DNA from: CBDHDN01 sp965261585
Lineage (GTDB): Bacteria; Pseudomonadota; Alphaproteobacteria; UBA6615
Assembly: GCA_965261585.1 (NCBI GenBank)
Contig: CBDHDN010000029.1
Coordinates: forward strand, 372,001-436,000
Direction of reading: 5' to 3'
DNA length: 64,000 nt
Below, in pieces: positions 43,771 through 53,869 of the stretch. The first letter of the stretch is position 1; the number at the start of each line of letters is the position of its first letter. Below the pieces are notes generated by a model that searched no databases, was not told where the DNA came from, and was given only the letters and a program-made list of their open reading frames with translations. A program made the position numbers and the translations under genes.

Positions 43771-44599
43771 GACCAGGCGACACCTTGCCAGCGCGCTGAT
43801 CGCGCCGATCCTCGCCCTGCCCGCCGCGGCGGCGCTGGCCCAGACGCCGGTCGCACTCGAGCTGGTGCTGGCTGTCGATGCCTCCGGCAGCGTCGATGCC
43901 GATGAGTTTGCGCTGCAGGTCGACGGCTTGGTCCATGCTCTGACAAGCGGGGTCGTGCTTGATGCGATCGCGTCTACCGCGCCGCGTGGGATCGCCATTG
44001 CCGTCGTGCAATGGGCCGGGCCTGGCCATCAGGTCAGGGCGATCGACTGGCGCCGCGTCAGCGATGCGGCTTCGGTGACGGCACTTGCGGCCGCAATTAA
44101 GGATGCCGGCCGCCAGATGTTCGGCGAGACCGCGATCGCCCAGGCGCTGACCTTCTCCGCCGCTCTCGTCGAGAGCAACCGGTTCATCGGCGACCGCCGC
44201 GTGATCGACGTCTCCGGCGACGGCATGACGAATTTCGGCCCCGACCCGGATCAGGCGCGCGACCGGCTCGTTGCCGACGGTTTCACGATCAACGGCCTGA
44301 CGATCCTCAACGAGGCGCCCGACCTCGAGCAGTACTACCGCGACCACGTGATCGGCGGCGACGGTGCCTTCGTGCTGGCGGTGGCCGGCTACGCCGACTT
44401 CGCCGATGCCATGGAGGCGAAGCTGTTTCGAGAGATCATGGGCACGCCGGTCGGCGGCGTTCAGCCGGTCACGGTCACGGCCGCGCTCAGCGACGCGTAC
44501 TCGCAGTCGCCACTGGTGCCGTCCTCCCAGACGAGCATGGCGAAGTCCTGCGGACGCGCCAATGTGACGATCGGGTGGTGCCAGATGCCGGCCCGATAG
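43763..44599 (+). CDS. Secreted DUF1194 (VWFA-like) protein
   Basis: A 278-residue protein with an N-terminal signal (ALIAPILALPAAAALAQ) and a von Willebrand A fold of the DUF1194 type: LVLAVDASGSVDADEF carries the MIDAS-like DxSxS, RRVIDVSGDGMTNFGPDPD the second metal site. Members are found in Alphaproteobacteria and are of unknown function. The start overlaps the previous stop. The last 45 residues (after FREIMGTPVG) overlap the convergent ureidoglycolate lyase gene by 139 bp and do not resemble the family, so a natural stop near 44460 was probably lost. Confidence 0.75.
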   Translation: MRRTRRHLASALIAPILALPAAAALAQTPVALELVLAVDASGSVDADEFALQVDGLVHALTSGVVLDAIASTAPRGIAIAVVQWAGPGHQVRAIDWRRVSDAASVTALAAAIKDAGRQMFGETAIAQALTFSAALVESNRFIGDRRVIDVSGDGMTNFGPDPDQARDRLVADGFTINGLTILNEAPDLEQYYRDHVIGGDGAFVLAVAGYADFADAMEAKLFREIMGTPVGGVQPVTVTAALSDAYSQSPLVPSSQTSMAKSCGRANVTIGWCQMPAR

Positions 44600-44976
44600 G
44601 TGAGGCCGACGCCCCGGCCGATGAACGCCCGCAGACTGGCGGCCTCCGGCTCGCCGTCCGCCCGGGGCAGGCAGACGACGACGAGGAAGGCCGTGGCGCC
44701 CATGGGCACGAACGTCTGCGACGAGTACCGGTGCACTTCCAGCCGCTCGACGATAAGCGGTAGGGTCCGAGGCTGGACGCTGAACACCGCCAGGTTCGGT
44801 GCGGCGCCGGAGCGCAGGTTCTCGATTTCGGCGACACGGTCGTAGCGGCGGGCCCAGCCGTCGTTGGCGGCCGCGCCGTCGCCGGCGTCACGGCCGACGA
44901 CGCAGCCGAACGGCTGAAATGCCTCGGTGCTGAGGGGTATTGCGCTCAGTGTGTTGGTGGTGCCCGCCCGTTCCAT
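44461..44976 (-). CDS. allA: Ureidoglycolate lyase
   Basis: A 171-residue cupin-like protein from ATG 44974-44976 (MERAGTTNTLSAIPLSTEAF). Family landmarks: PFGCVVGRD, NLAVFSVQPRTLPLIVERLE, HRYSSQTFVPMGATAFLVVV and, near the C-terminus, YRAGIWHHPIVTLARPQDFA. AllA cleaves ureidoglycolate to glyoxylate and urea, the final step of allantoin breakdown. Its presence beside an AllC-like hydrolase and a cyclic amidohydrolase is the best single argument for ureide catabolism here. It is convergent with the DUF1194 gene and divergent from the cyclodeaminase gene. Confidence 0.85.
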   Translation of the reverse strand: MERAGTTNTLSAIPLSTEAFQPFGCVVGRDAGDGAAANDGWARRYDRVAEIENLRSGAAPNLAVFSVQPRTLPLIVERLEVHRYSSQTFVPMGATAFLVVVCLPRADGEPEAASLRAFIGRGVGLTYRAGIWHHPIVTLARPQDFAMLVWEDGTSGDCEYASLSAAVTVTG

Positions 44977-45072
44977 TCCGACCCTCTTGAGACGTGCCCT
45001 CGGACATCGGGTATTCTCCGACAGGAAAATAGAAGCACGCGCGGCGGGGCGCCGCCAAGCAGGGGGAAGGCC

Positions 45073-46086
45073 ATGGAAAACTGGAGCAACCGCAAAACCC
45101 TGATCCTCAGCCGCACCGACATGATGGGGCTGCTGACGCCGGCCGAATACAATGCCTGCGTCGAACAGGCCTATCGCATGCATGGCGAGGGCCGCTTCAC
45201 CATGGAGCCCAAGGGCCACATCGTGCTCGACAAGTACCCGGGCGAGTGGGAGGCGATGCCGTCCTATATCGAGGAGCCCGAGGCCGCGGCCTGCAAATGG
45301 GTCTCGATTCGGGAGCGCAACCGCTAGGCGTTCGGCCTGCCGACCGTGTTCTCGATCCTGATCTACACCCATCCGGAGACCGGATTCCCGCTGGCCATCT
45401 GCGACGGCAGCTATCACACGGTGATGCGCACGGGCTCGGCCGGGGCGGTCTCCGCCAAGTTCCTGGCCCGCAGCGACTCGAAGCGCCTGGCGATTGTCGG
45501 CGCCGGCAACATGGCCGAGGGCGCGCTCGCGACCGGCAACGAGGTCTTTCAGTGGCGGGATGTCCGCATCTGGAGCCGCAGTCAGGCGACGGTCGACCAA
45601 TTCCTCGCGACCCAGCAGCCGAAGTTCCCCGACCTCGCCATCAGCGGCTCGACGAAGCTTGAGGACGTCGTTCCCGGTGCCGATGTCGTCGTCACACTCA
45701 CACCGGCGCGCGGCCCGATCGTGCGCGACGAATGGATCGCACCCGGCACGCACATCGCGGCAGTGGGGGCGGACAAAGGCGGCGATCAGGAGCTGGAGAC
45801 CGCGATCATGCAGCGCGCCCGCATCTTCGTCGACGACATCCGTCAGTGCCGCACCGACGGCGAGATCAACGTGCCGCTGTCGACGGGCGCGATCACCGAG
45901 GCCGATATCGCCGGCGAGATCGGCGAGGTCGTCGCCGGCAAGAAGCCGGGCCGCACCTCGGACGACGAGGTCACGGTCTTCGATTCGACCGGCATCGCCC
46001 TGCAGGACTCGGCCACGGTACCGCTCGAATACGAACGCGCCGTCGCCGCCGGCGTCGGCGTCGAGAAGAAGATGATCTCGACCTGA
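45073..46086 (+). pseudogene. Ornithine cyclodeaminase/mu-crystallin family, one in-frame amber stop
   Basis: 337 codons, full family length. The N-terminal part ends KWVSIRERNR with TAG at 45325-45327, and the same frame continues AFGLPTVFSILIYTHPETGF. Downstream everything is intact: NAD-binding SKRLAIVGAGNMAEGALATG, GTHIAAVGADKGGDQELETA, ARIFVDDIRQCRTDGEINVP. The stop replaces what is usually a charged codon before FGLP. Members reduce or deaminate imino/amino acids (ornithine cyclodeaminase, alanine dehydrogenase, ketimine reductase). A recent nonsense mutation or a base-call error explains it best; reinitiation at ATG 45424 would lose the first third. Confidence 0.85.
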
Positions 46087-46156
46087 CGCGGCCCGCCAGG
46101 GTGTAGGATTTCGCCGGCCGGGGCGACACGTGCGTCGGCCCACGGACCGGGGGGTA

Positions 46157-47176
46157 ATGAGCAACAACAGAGTACGCGTCTGCGTGATCGGCACCGGCGG
46201 CATGGGTGGCCGACACGCCGAGAACCTGGCACACCGCGTCGTGGCGGCGGATCTGGTCGCGATCATGGAAGTGAATCGGGCGCGGGCCGAGGCCGTTGCC
46301 GACGCCTGCGGCGGGGCCGCGGTGTTCACCGATGCCCAGGCCCTGATCGACGATCCGTTGGTCGACGCTGTGGTCGTCGCGACGCCCGATGCGACCCATG
46401 CCGCACTGACGCTGGCCTGCATCGCGGCGGGCAAGCCGGTGCTCTGCGAGAAGCCGCTGGGTATCAGCCTCGACGAGGCCCGGCGCGTCGTCGCGGCCGA
46501 GAATGCCACCGGCCGGCGCCTCGTGCAGGTCGGGCTGATGCGCGTCTTCGACCCGCCGCACGTCGCCCTCAAACAGCTGATCCTCGACGGCGAGATCGGC
46601 CGGCCGCTGCTGTTTCGCGGCATCCACCGCAATCTGGGGCGGCCCGGCATCGACGTGGCCGCCGATCCGATCGTCAACGCCGCGGTCCACGATATCCACT
46701 CGGCGCGCTGGATCATGGGCGACGATGTCACGACCGTCTATGTCAGCCGCGTTGTGGCCGAGGCCGACCGGCCGGAGAGCTGCCGGCTCATGCTCCTGCA
46801 ACTGACGTTCAGGGGCGGCGGCCTCGCGTCCATCCTGGTCGATGCCGATTCGGGCTATGGCTACGAGGTCGCCGTCGAGGTGTCGGGCGAACACGGCACG
46901 GCGGCCACGCCGTCCCTGTCGAGCCCCGTTGTCCGCAAGGCGGGTGGCGCCGGCCGCGCCGTCGAGGCCGACTGGCTCGCGCGCTTCAAGACGGCCTATG
47001 AGCTGGAGGATGCGGCCTGGGTCCGCTCGATCCTCGACGCCGCACCGACCGGGCCGACCGCGTGGGACGGCTACGCCGCCATGCGGGTGTCCGACGCCGG
47101 CGTGCGCTCGCTGCAAAGCGGCGCTGCGGAGACGCTGGCCGAGGAGACACCGCCGCCGCTCTACGGCGCTCGCTAG
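46157..47176 (+). CDS. Gfo/Idh/MocA family NAD(P)-dependent oxidoreductase
   Basis: A 339-residue oxidoreductase from ATG 46157; a GTG at 46130 is an alternative. The Rossmann motif RVCVIGTGGMGGRHAENL (GxGxxG) is followed by ATPDATHAALTLACIAAGKP, the hallmark CEKPLGISLDEA (catalytic-site Lys), and a C-terminal substrate domain (AAVHDIHSARWIMGDDV with the catalytic-region His). The family oxidises sugars, inositols and similar polyols. With a truncated sugar-phosphate isomerase-like gene 0.7 kb downstream, a carbohydrate side pathway is likely. It follows the cyclodeaminase gene by 70 bp on the same strand. Confidence 0.88.
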   Translation: MSNNRVRVCVIGTGGMGGRHAENLAHRVVAADLVAIMEVNRARAEAVADACGGAAVFTDAQALIDDPLVDAVVVATPDATHAALTLACIAAGKPVLCEKPLGISLDEARRVVAAENATGRRLVQVGLMRVFDPPHVALKQLILDGEIGRPLLFRGIHRNLGRPGIDVAADPIVNAAVHDIHSARWIMGDDVTTVYVSRVVAEADRPESCRLMLLQLTFRGGGLASILVDADSGYGYEVAVEVSGEHGTAATPSLSSPVVRKAGGAGRAVEADWLARFKTAYELEDAAWVRSILDAAPTGPTAWDGYAAMRVSDAGVRSLQSGAAETLAEETPPPLYGAR

Positions 47177-47187
47177 GCAGTCGCATC

Positions 47188-47865
47188 GTGGCGGCGGGTC
47201 ACCTGGAGCTCGACCACGTGTTCGTCTTCGTGGCGCCGGGCGGTGCCGAGGCCGACGGCCTGGCCCGGGCCGGTCTGGTCGAGACGTACCGCCGCGATCA
47301 CCCCGGTCAGGGCACGACGAACGTCTGCTACTGCTTCGACAATGCCTATCTTGAATTGCTGTGGGTGAGCGACGCGCAGGAGGTCGCGTCGCCCGCTGTT
47401 GCTCGCACACGTCTTGCCGAGCGGGCCGATTGGCGCCGCAGCGGCGCCTCGCCCTTCGGCATCGCGGTTCGCGCCGCGGCCGACGTGCCGCTGCCGTTCG
47501 CCACGTGGGACTACGCCGCGCCGTTCCTGCCCGATGGCGCAACGCTGCCGGTGGCCGTGGCCAGCGACGATCCACTGCAGCCCTTCATGTTCCGCGCACC
47601 CCGCACGACGCATCCCGACGCCTGGCCGGACGGCCGCGCCGGCGAACGGCAGCGCGTGGCCGGCCTGGCCGAGATCGCGGCCGTGCGGCTGGACTTTCCC
47701 GCCGGTGTCGAACCGGCGGATGCCTATCGCCAAGTCGCGGCAGCCACCGATCTGCTGACGCTGGGTCGCAGCGACAGCGGCCCAACGATGACGCTGACGC
47801 TGTCGCGGATCGACGGTGGGTTGCCGCGGCGACTCACGCTGCCCGACTTCGCGTGGTCGGACTAG
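47188..47865 (+). CDS. VOC-superfamily (glyoxalase-like) protein
   Basis: A 225-residue protein from GTG 47188, 11 nt after the previous stop. The frame is open upstream, but that part overlaps the oxidoreductase gene. The first VOC module has HLELDHVFVFVAPGGAEADG and FDNAYLELLWVSDAQEV. The second, IAAVRLDFPAGVEPADAYRQ and GPTMTLTLSRI, is degenerate. This is the arrangement of glyoxalase-like proteins of unknown function. The stop overlaps by 2 bp with the stop of the convergent isomerase remnant. Confidence 0.7.
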   Translation: MAAGHLELDHVFVFVAPGGAEADGLARAGLVETYRRDHPGQGTTNVCYCFDNAYLELLWVSDAQEVASPAVARTRLAERADWRRSGASPFGIAVRAAADVPLPFATWDYAAPFLPDGATLPVAVASDDPLQPFMFRAPRTTHPDAWPDGRAGERQRVAGLAEIAAVRLDFPAGVEPADAYRQVAAATDLLTLGRSDSGPTMTLTLSRIDGGLPRRLTLPDFAWSD

Positions 47866-47985
47866 CCGAACAGCGCCTTCATCTTGCCGACTGAGGCGCG
47901 AAAACCGTCTGCGAACGTGCCGCCTTCGTGGCAGTCGACGCTCTCCAGCGAGATCGCGCCGTCGTAGTCGTCGCCAAAGGTCCGG
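47862..47985 (-). pseudogene. Sugar-phosphate isomerase/epimerase, C-terminal remnant
   Basis: About 40 codons on the minus strand read TFGDDYDGAISLESVDCHEG, then ADGFRASVGKMKALFG and stop. This resembles the last strand and helix of xylose-isomerase-like TIM barrels. The rest is replaced at about 47985 by the promoter of the toxin-antitoxin genes, so that module probably arrived in or beside this gene. Confidence 0.6.
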
Positions 47986-47995
47986 GAAAGGGCTG

Positions 47996-48039
47996 TTGCG
48001 TTTTTCCGAATTCGGAGGTATTATGCTCCGTAACCGGAG
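47996..48039 (+). promoter_or_regulatory. Promoter with two palindromic operators for the RES-Xre module
   Basis: TTGCGT (47996-48001) and TATTAT (48019-48024) have an ideal 17-bp spacing. A perfect 12-bp palindrome, TCCGAATTCGGA (48005-48016), lies in the spacer. A second inverted repeat, CTCCG-TAAC-CGGAG (48026-48039), lies between the -10 hexamer and the start codon. Both contain TCCG/CGGA half-sites, as expected if the antitoxin represses its own promoter. Confidence 0.65.
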
Positions 48040-48045
48040 TGCAAT

Positions 48046-48480
48046 ATGGCTCAGCTGGAATACCCGGCGACCCGCTACGATCCCGCGCCAGTACTCGACC
48101 TTTCCGACCGGGTTGAGCGGGCACGTCTGAGCACGTCCGCCGTGCGCGCCTTCCTCAATGTCATGGAGCGGTGGTCGGTCCGTGACGAAGACGCGCGTCA
48201 GCTGCTAGGTGGCGTGGCGTCGAGCACGTTTTACGAATATAAGCGCCGGCCCGAGCGCGTGCTCGACCAGGACAAGCTCACCCGGATCTCCTACCTCATC
48301 GGCATGTACAAAAGCCTGCATATCCTGCACGACGAAGACTTGGCGGACCGCTGGGTCTCGCTGCCCAACAGGAACCGGCTGTTCGGCGGCACGCCGCCAC
48401 TCGCCTACATGGTCCGTGGCGGCGCCCCGGCGATGCAGATTGTACGGCGACTGCTCGACGCGCGTCGGAGCGGGCGGTGA
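48046..48480 (+). CDS. Xre/MbcA/ParS-type antitoxin (DUF2384)
   Basis: A 144-residue antitoxin. The N-terminal half is an Xre-like helical DNA-binding region (RARLSTSAVRAFLNVMERWS, ARQLLGGVASSTFYEYKRRP). The C-terminal half is the DUF2384 toxin-binding domain, whose hallmark is NRNRLFGGTPPLAYMVRGGA followed by a helix that enters the toxin's NAD pocket. The stop overlaps the toxin start (GTGA). It neutralises the RES toxin and probably represses the shared promoter. Confidence 0.88.
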   Translation: MAQLEYPATRYDPAPVLDLSDRVERARLSTSAVRAFLNVMERWSVRDEDARQLLGGVASSTFYEYKRRPERVLDQDKLTRISYLIGMYKSLHILHDEDLADRWVSLPNRNRLFGGTPPLAYMVRGGAPAMQIVRRLLDARRSGR

Positions 48481-49166
48481 CGCCGCCGCCGCTTGCGTCG
48501 ATCCGCCAGGAAGATACGCACCGGCTGATTCCATCGAAGTATGGCGATTCTGGTGCCAGCGTCCTAGCCGCGATCGCCAACGACGACTTACACCTCAGAG
48601 ACATTTTCGACCTCGACAAAGCGACGAACGATCGCCTGACGGCCGAGAACAACCTGCTGCCGGACATCGGTATCGACGAGCTTGTCTTCGCCATCCCGCG
48701 CTACCGCACAATCAACGCTGCGTTCTGCCACGCCCATCCGTTGGGCAGCCGCTTCAATGGCCCGGATCGAGGCGCTTGGTATGCCAGCTTCGAATTGGCG
48801 ACGGCGCAGGCCGAGATCATTTTCCACAAGACGCTTGCCTTGGCGGAGATCGACTACTTCCACGACAGCGTCACCTACGACGACTACCTCGCCGATTTCG
48901 CCGGCGCGTTTCATGACCTGCGTACCGAGCCCACGTTTGCTTCGTGTCTGTCGCCGGACAGCTACGTTGCCTCCCAGGAACTCGGGGCAAACCTCCTCGA
49001 CCAGGCCTCGGCCGGGATCGTCTATCCCAGCGTGCGCCGGGCCGGCGGCACGAACCTCGCCTGCTTCCGCCCCGTGATGGTGACGAACGTCCGCTTGGAC
49101 ATGACCTATCGCCTCACCTGGGACGGCGCGTCAGACCCGGTGGTCAGCGTCGAGACCCCCGACTGA
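48477..49166 (+). CDS. RES-domain toxin (NAD+-degrading)
   Basis: A 229-residue toxin from GTG 48477. The RES fold shows its conserved Arg, Glu and Ser: FAIPRYRTINAAFCHAHPLG and SRFNGPDRGAWYASFELATA, then the Glu in AEIIFHKTLA, and SAGIVYPSVRRAGGTNLACF. Characterised RES toxins (MbcT and relatives) deplete NAD+ by hydrolysis or phosphorolysis, causing stasis or death. The protein is full length with no defect. Antitoxin and toxin form the usual operon with antitoxin first. Confidence 0.88.
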   Translation: MTPPPLASIRQEDTHRLIPSKYGDSGASVLAAIANDDLHLRDIFDLDKATNDRLTAENNLLPDIGIDELVFAIPRYRTINAAFCHAHPLGSRFNGPDRGAWYASFELATAQAEIIFHKTLALAEIDYFHDSVTYDDYLADFAGAFHDLRTEPTFASCLSPDSYVASQELGANLLDQASAGIVYPSVRRAGGTNLACFRPVMVTNVRLDMTYRLTWDGASDPVVSVETPD

Positions 49167-49184
49167 CGGTTCGCTTGCCTGCGC

Positions 49185-50873
<1,689 letters not shown>

Positions 50874-51077
50874 GATCCACGGCTCCAACTCGATTCCCGG
50901 CACTACCGGTCGGTCGCCGCCTTCTGCCAGAAAAAGCCGCCAGCGCCAAGGCGTGCGCGCAGGGGGCGCCACCGGCGACGGATGCAGCGCGGGCGGTGAT
51001 CGCCTACATTTGGCCCGCCCACTCGTCGCCGCCGGCCGGTCTCACCCACGCTTGGCGGCAATCCCCAGGAGGCATGC

Positions 51078-51590
51078 GTGCGCCCAGCCGGCGATCAGCG
51101 CCAAATGAAACTTCCCGTTTCGGTCAAGGGCATCGTGGCGGTCGGCGGGCGGTTCCTGCTGCTGAGGAACGAGCGAGACGAGTGGGAGCTGCCTGGCGGC
51201 AGGCTGGAGCCGGGCGAGACGCCGGCGGCATGTTGCGCCCGGGAGATCCTGGAAGAGACGGCGCTGCAGGTGATCGTGACGGCGTTGGTCGACGCCTGGA
51301 TCTACCGGCCGGCCGTCGATCGAAGCGTGCTTATCCTCGCCTACGGCTGTGATCTCGTCGGGCCGGACGCCGTCTCGATCAGCGCCGAGCACGCCGAAGC
51401 GCGGCTGTTCGGCTTCGATGAGCTGCCGCGCGAAGCGACGCCCGCGGGGCTACATCGGTTCGATCGACAAGTGGCGCGCGCACCGCGCCGGCTCGGCCTG
51501 ACGCTGCGCCGCTGCAAGAACGGCCACGGGCCGTGCCGACGTGTCCGTCGGGCGGCCCGTGGTTCAGCAATGGTTGCCGATCCCGGTTAG
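51078..51590 (+). CDS. Nudix hydrolase, probable late frameshift
   Basis: GTG 51078 has AGGAGG five bases upstream; MKLPVSVKGIVAVGGRFLLL follows within ten codons. The Nudix box GGRLEPGETPAACCAREILEETAL supplies the metal-binding Glu residues, with Ala for the final Gly. Members hydrolyse nucleoside diphosphates linked to another group. After PREATPAG the printed frame becomes Arg-rich (APRRLGLTLRRCKNGHG). Another frame reads GYIGSIDKWRAHRAGSA and stops at 51501, which suits the usual length of about 140 residues. A one-base indel near 51445 is therefore likely. Confidence 0.75.
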   Translation: MRPAGDQRQMKLPVSVKGIVAVGGRFLLLRNERDEWELPGGRLEPGETPAACCAREILEETALQVIVTALVDAWIYRPAVDRSVLILAYGCDLVGPDAVSISAEHAEARLFGFDELPREATPAGLHRFDRQVARAPRRLGLTLRRCKNGHGPCRRVRRAARGSAMVADPG

Positions 51591-51765
51591 CGGTTGACCA
51601 GAAGCTCCGTCCATTTCGTCACGAACTCGTCGCGGTTCGACGCCGCCCAGGTGACGCTGTAGGGCACCACGTTGACGTCGCTCAGCGGCGGCAGCTCCTT
51701 GCTTGCCGGCACGTCGGTGCGGATGGGCCGGCGGCCCATCTCCTCGACGAGAAACGCCTGCCGGA
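51587..51765 (-). pseudogene. ABC substrate-binding protein, C-terminal remnant
   Basis: About 45 codons on the minus strand, RPIRTDVPASKELPPLSDVN, then VVPYSVTWAASNRDEFVTKW and LLVNR before the stop. They resemble the end of an iron- or polyamine-type periplasmic binding protein. Upstream sequence is cut at about 51765 by the join to the HyuB fragment, so the two remnants are fused head to head. Confidence 0.5.
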
Positions 51766-51767
51766 GG

Positions 51768-52601
51768 TCCCGATCAACGCCGGCACGTTCGCGCCGCTGC
51801 ACATCCGCGACACCGACGGCACGTTACCTCTATGCCAAGTATCCGCGGCCGGTCTCCGGCTGCGCGGCCGAGGTCAGCCAGCGCCTTGCCGAGGCCGTGT
51901 TCGATGCGCTCGTGCAGGCGATCCCGGACAAGCTGTTCGCCGCGCCCGCGGGGACGTCGGGCAACTTCGCGGTCGGCGGCTATGATCCGGCGGTCGAGCG
52001 GGCCTACGTGATGTACGTGATCTCCGGCGGTGGCTACGGCGGCTCGCCGCGCGGTGACGGCCTGACCAACGGCTGCTCGACGATCGGCATCTCCAAGTCC
52101 ATGCCGTTCGAGGTCCTGGAGCAGCGTTTCCCCGTGTTGTTCGACGAGTTCTCGCTGCACGAGGGCTCCGGCGGCGCCGGCCGCTGGCGCGGCGGGTTCG
52201 GCATCAACTACACGATGCGGCTGTTGCGCGGCACGGCACGGGCCTCGATCGTCATGGATCACGGCAGCTTCGGGCCGCTCGGCGCCTGCGGCGGCCGCGA
52301 CGGCGGCCTCAACGAGGTGGTCGTCCGGCGCGCCGACGGCGACTACCGGCCGCCGCACCGCTCGAAGGATCAGGACATCCAGCTCCAAGCCGGCGATAGT
52401 GTGCGCGTGTCGACGCCGGGTGGCGGCGGCTACGGCGACCCCGGGGAGCGCGATCCCGCGGCTGTCGCCCGAGACGTCGGCCTCGGCTACTACACGGTCG
52501 AGCAAGCGGCGGCGCTGTTTTGGGTCGCCGTCACGGGCGATCCGCCGGCAGTCGACGCGGCCGCGACGGCAGCGCTGCGCCGGCGTCGCGCGGCGGAGTA
52601 G
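51768..52601 (+). pseudogene. hyuB: Hydantoinase B/oxoprolinase, C-terminal half with frameshift
   Basis: The sequence starts abruptly at VPINAGTFAPLHIRDTDGT, changes frame near 51823, and continues YAKYPRPVSGCAAEVSQRLA to the normal end. Conserved segments include SGGGYGGSPRGDGLTNGCST, FEVLEQRFPVLFDEFSLHEG, GSGGAGRWRGGFGINYTMRL and VSTPGGGGYGDPGERDPAAV. A full HyuB has about 550-600 residues; fewer than 280 remain. HyuA/B and 5-oxoprolinases open hydantoin or oxoproline rings with ATP. It may once have belonged with the ureide genes at 40-45 kb. Confidence 0.75.
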
Positions 52602-52621
52602 CAGGTGGGCCGAGTCACCCG

Positions 52622-53714
52622 TCAATAAGTGAGATCAACGACGACTGGGCAATGATCACTGGCCTTCGGCCGATCCCAGCCGACCCGAGGAAACCGGGGG
52701 CCAGCATAGACTTCGGCCCGATAGGGCTGACCGCTTCGCACCATGGATGGGATGGCGCTAGTGCACCGATCCAGACAAATGATTCACCGTGCGCTGGAGC
52801 AACCCGTTGTTTTGTATTCAGAATCAGGTTTCCACTGTGACGACTCTGACTGAGTCGGTGCACTAGGGTTCTTTTCGGCAAGGGAGGTCGAGGCGAGGAT
52901 GTAGTCGATTTGGCGGTATTGCCGTCCGCCGACCCAATAGTGCGTCCAGCGATCACCCGGGTTGGCAATACGCTTGATGAGGTCGACGGCAAAGTTGTCC
53001 TCAAAGAGAGGTCCCAGCCCGTGGTGCGTGTCTGGGTTGCCTTGTTCGTCCTCGGTGTAGTCGTTTAGGTCGCCGACTATCAGCCAGTCGGGGTTGGCCT
53101 GGTCCGCGAACCGCTCTTCAACGATTCGTCGTACTGTTGTAGCCTCAGCGAAACGCTTGTCGCGCGTTTCGTCGCGGTCGCCGGACATTGACTTGAAGTG
53201 GCAGACGAATATCGGCAGGATCATGTTGTCGCGCTTAATCCCCACTTCTAGGCAGTCGCGACGGAAGACCGGGCGGTTGGCGCTCTCTCCCCCGGGTGGC
53301 GGGTCGATCCCCATATCTGCGAACGTCCTGGTAGCTGGTCGCGTAATCGATTTTGAAGCGGCTCATTACCGCCACGTCAATGCCGCGAGGATCATTGCCG
53401 TCGACGAGATGACGGTGCCGGTAGTTGAGCTCTCCATACTTTCGCAGGTAGCCGTGATGGAACTTCTTGAGCGTGCGGAGCGTATCGACTTCTTGCAGGC
53501 AGGCGACGTCAGGAGCCGCATCGCGTATCGCGAGTGCCGTAAAGACACGGTTCTCATTGTTGAGTACATTCCAGTGGGTCCGCACAAGGTTGGGACGATC
53601 AATCTCAGTCTCGGCATCCAAAAGGGATACCAGCGAGTCTCTCTCAAACGCCCGGAAATTGAACCGGGCCAGCAGGTTCTCGACGTTAAACGTCATCACG
53701 CGCAGCGATGGCAT
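52622..53714 (-). pseudogene. Endonuclease/exonuclease/phosphatase-family protein split by a MITE
   Basis: It starts MPSLRVMTFNVENLLARFNF and shows EEP-fold motifs: PDVACLQEVDTLRTLKKF (metal Glu), GIDVAVMSRF, ILPIFVCHFKSMSGDRDETR, WLIVGDLNDYTEDEQGNP (catalytic Asp-Asn). One frame change occurs near 53320 (DVRRYG to MGIDPPPGGES). At KNPS the gene is interrupted by a 105-bp insertion. Beyond it the frame resumes AIPSMVRSGQPYRAEVYAGP and ends GWDRPKASDHCPVVVDLTY, the expected SDHxPV motif, with stop at 52622. The family includes nucleases and phosphodiesterases. Both lesions inactivate it. Confidence 0.8.
52758..52866. mobile_element. 105-bp MITE with CTAG target duplication
   Basis: The unit is bounded by CTAGTGCACCGA (52758-52769) and TCGGTGCACTAG (52855-52866), which are exact inverted repeats. 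CTAG at each edge is the duplicated target, and the pairing extends partly inward (CAG at both ends). Deleting one CTAG plus the 105 bp between restores the C-terminal frame of the nuclease gene around it. There is no coding capacity. A CTAG target and short ends suit mobilisation by an IS5-type (YTAR-target) transposase, but that is inference. Confidence 0.75.
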
Positions 53715-53869
53715 CGCCCCCTCCGGTCGAAGTTGCCCTAGGGGGGAGACTATGGGCCAATTGTCGGGGCGGGTCTGTGAAGCAAGTCACACTACGGAGC
53801 CGTCGCGCTGTCTGGCGACGTCGTCAATGGCGATCCGGCGGCCGTCGGCGCGGCGGCGACCGCGGCGCT

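Noticed and set aside
44461..44599. Genuine 139-bp overlap of DUF1194 and ureidoglycolate lyase coding sequences
   Set aside because: The overlapping DUF1194 tail lacks family resemblance whereas the lyase sequence is conserved to its end, so loss of the DUF1194 stop is simpler.
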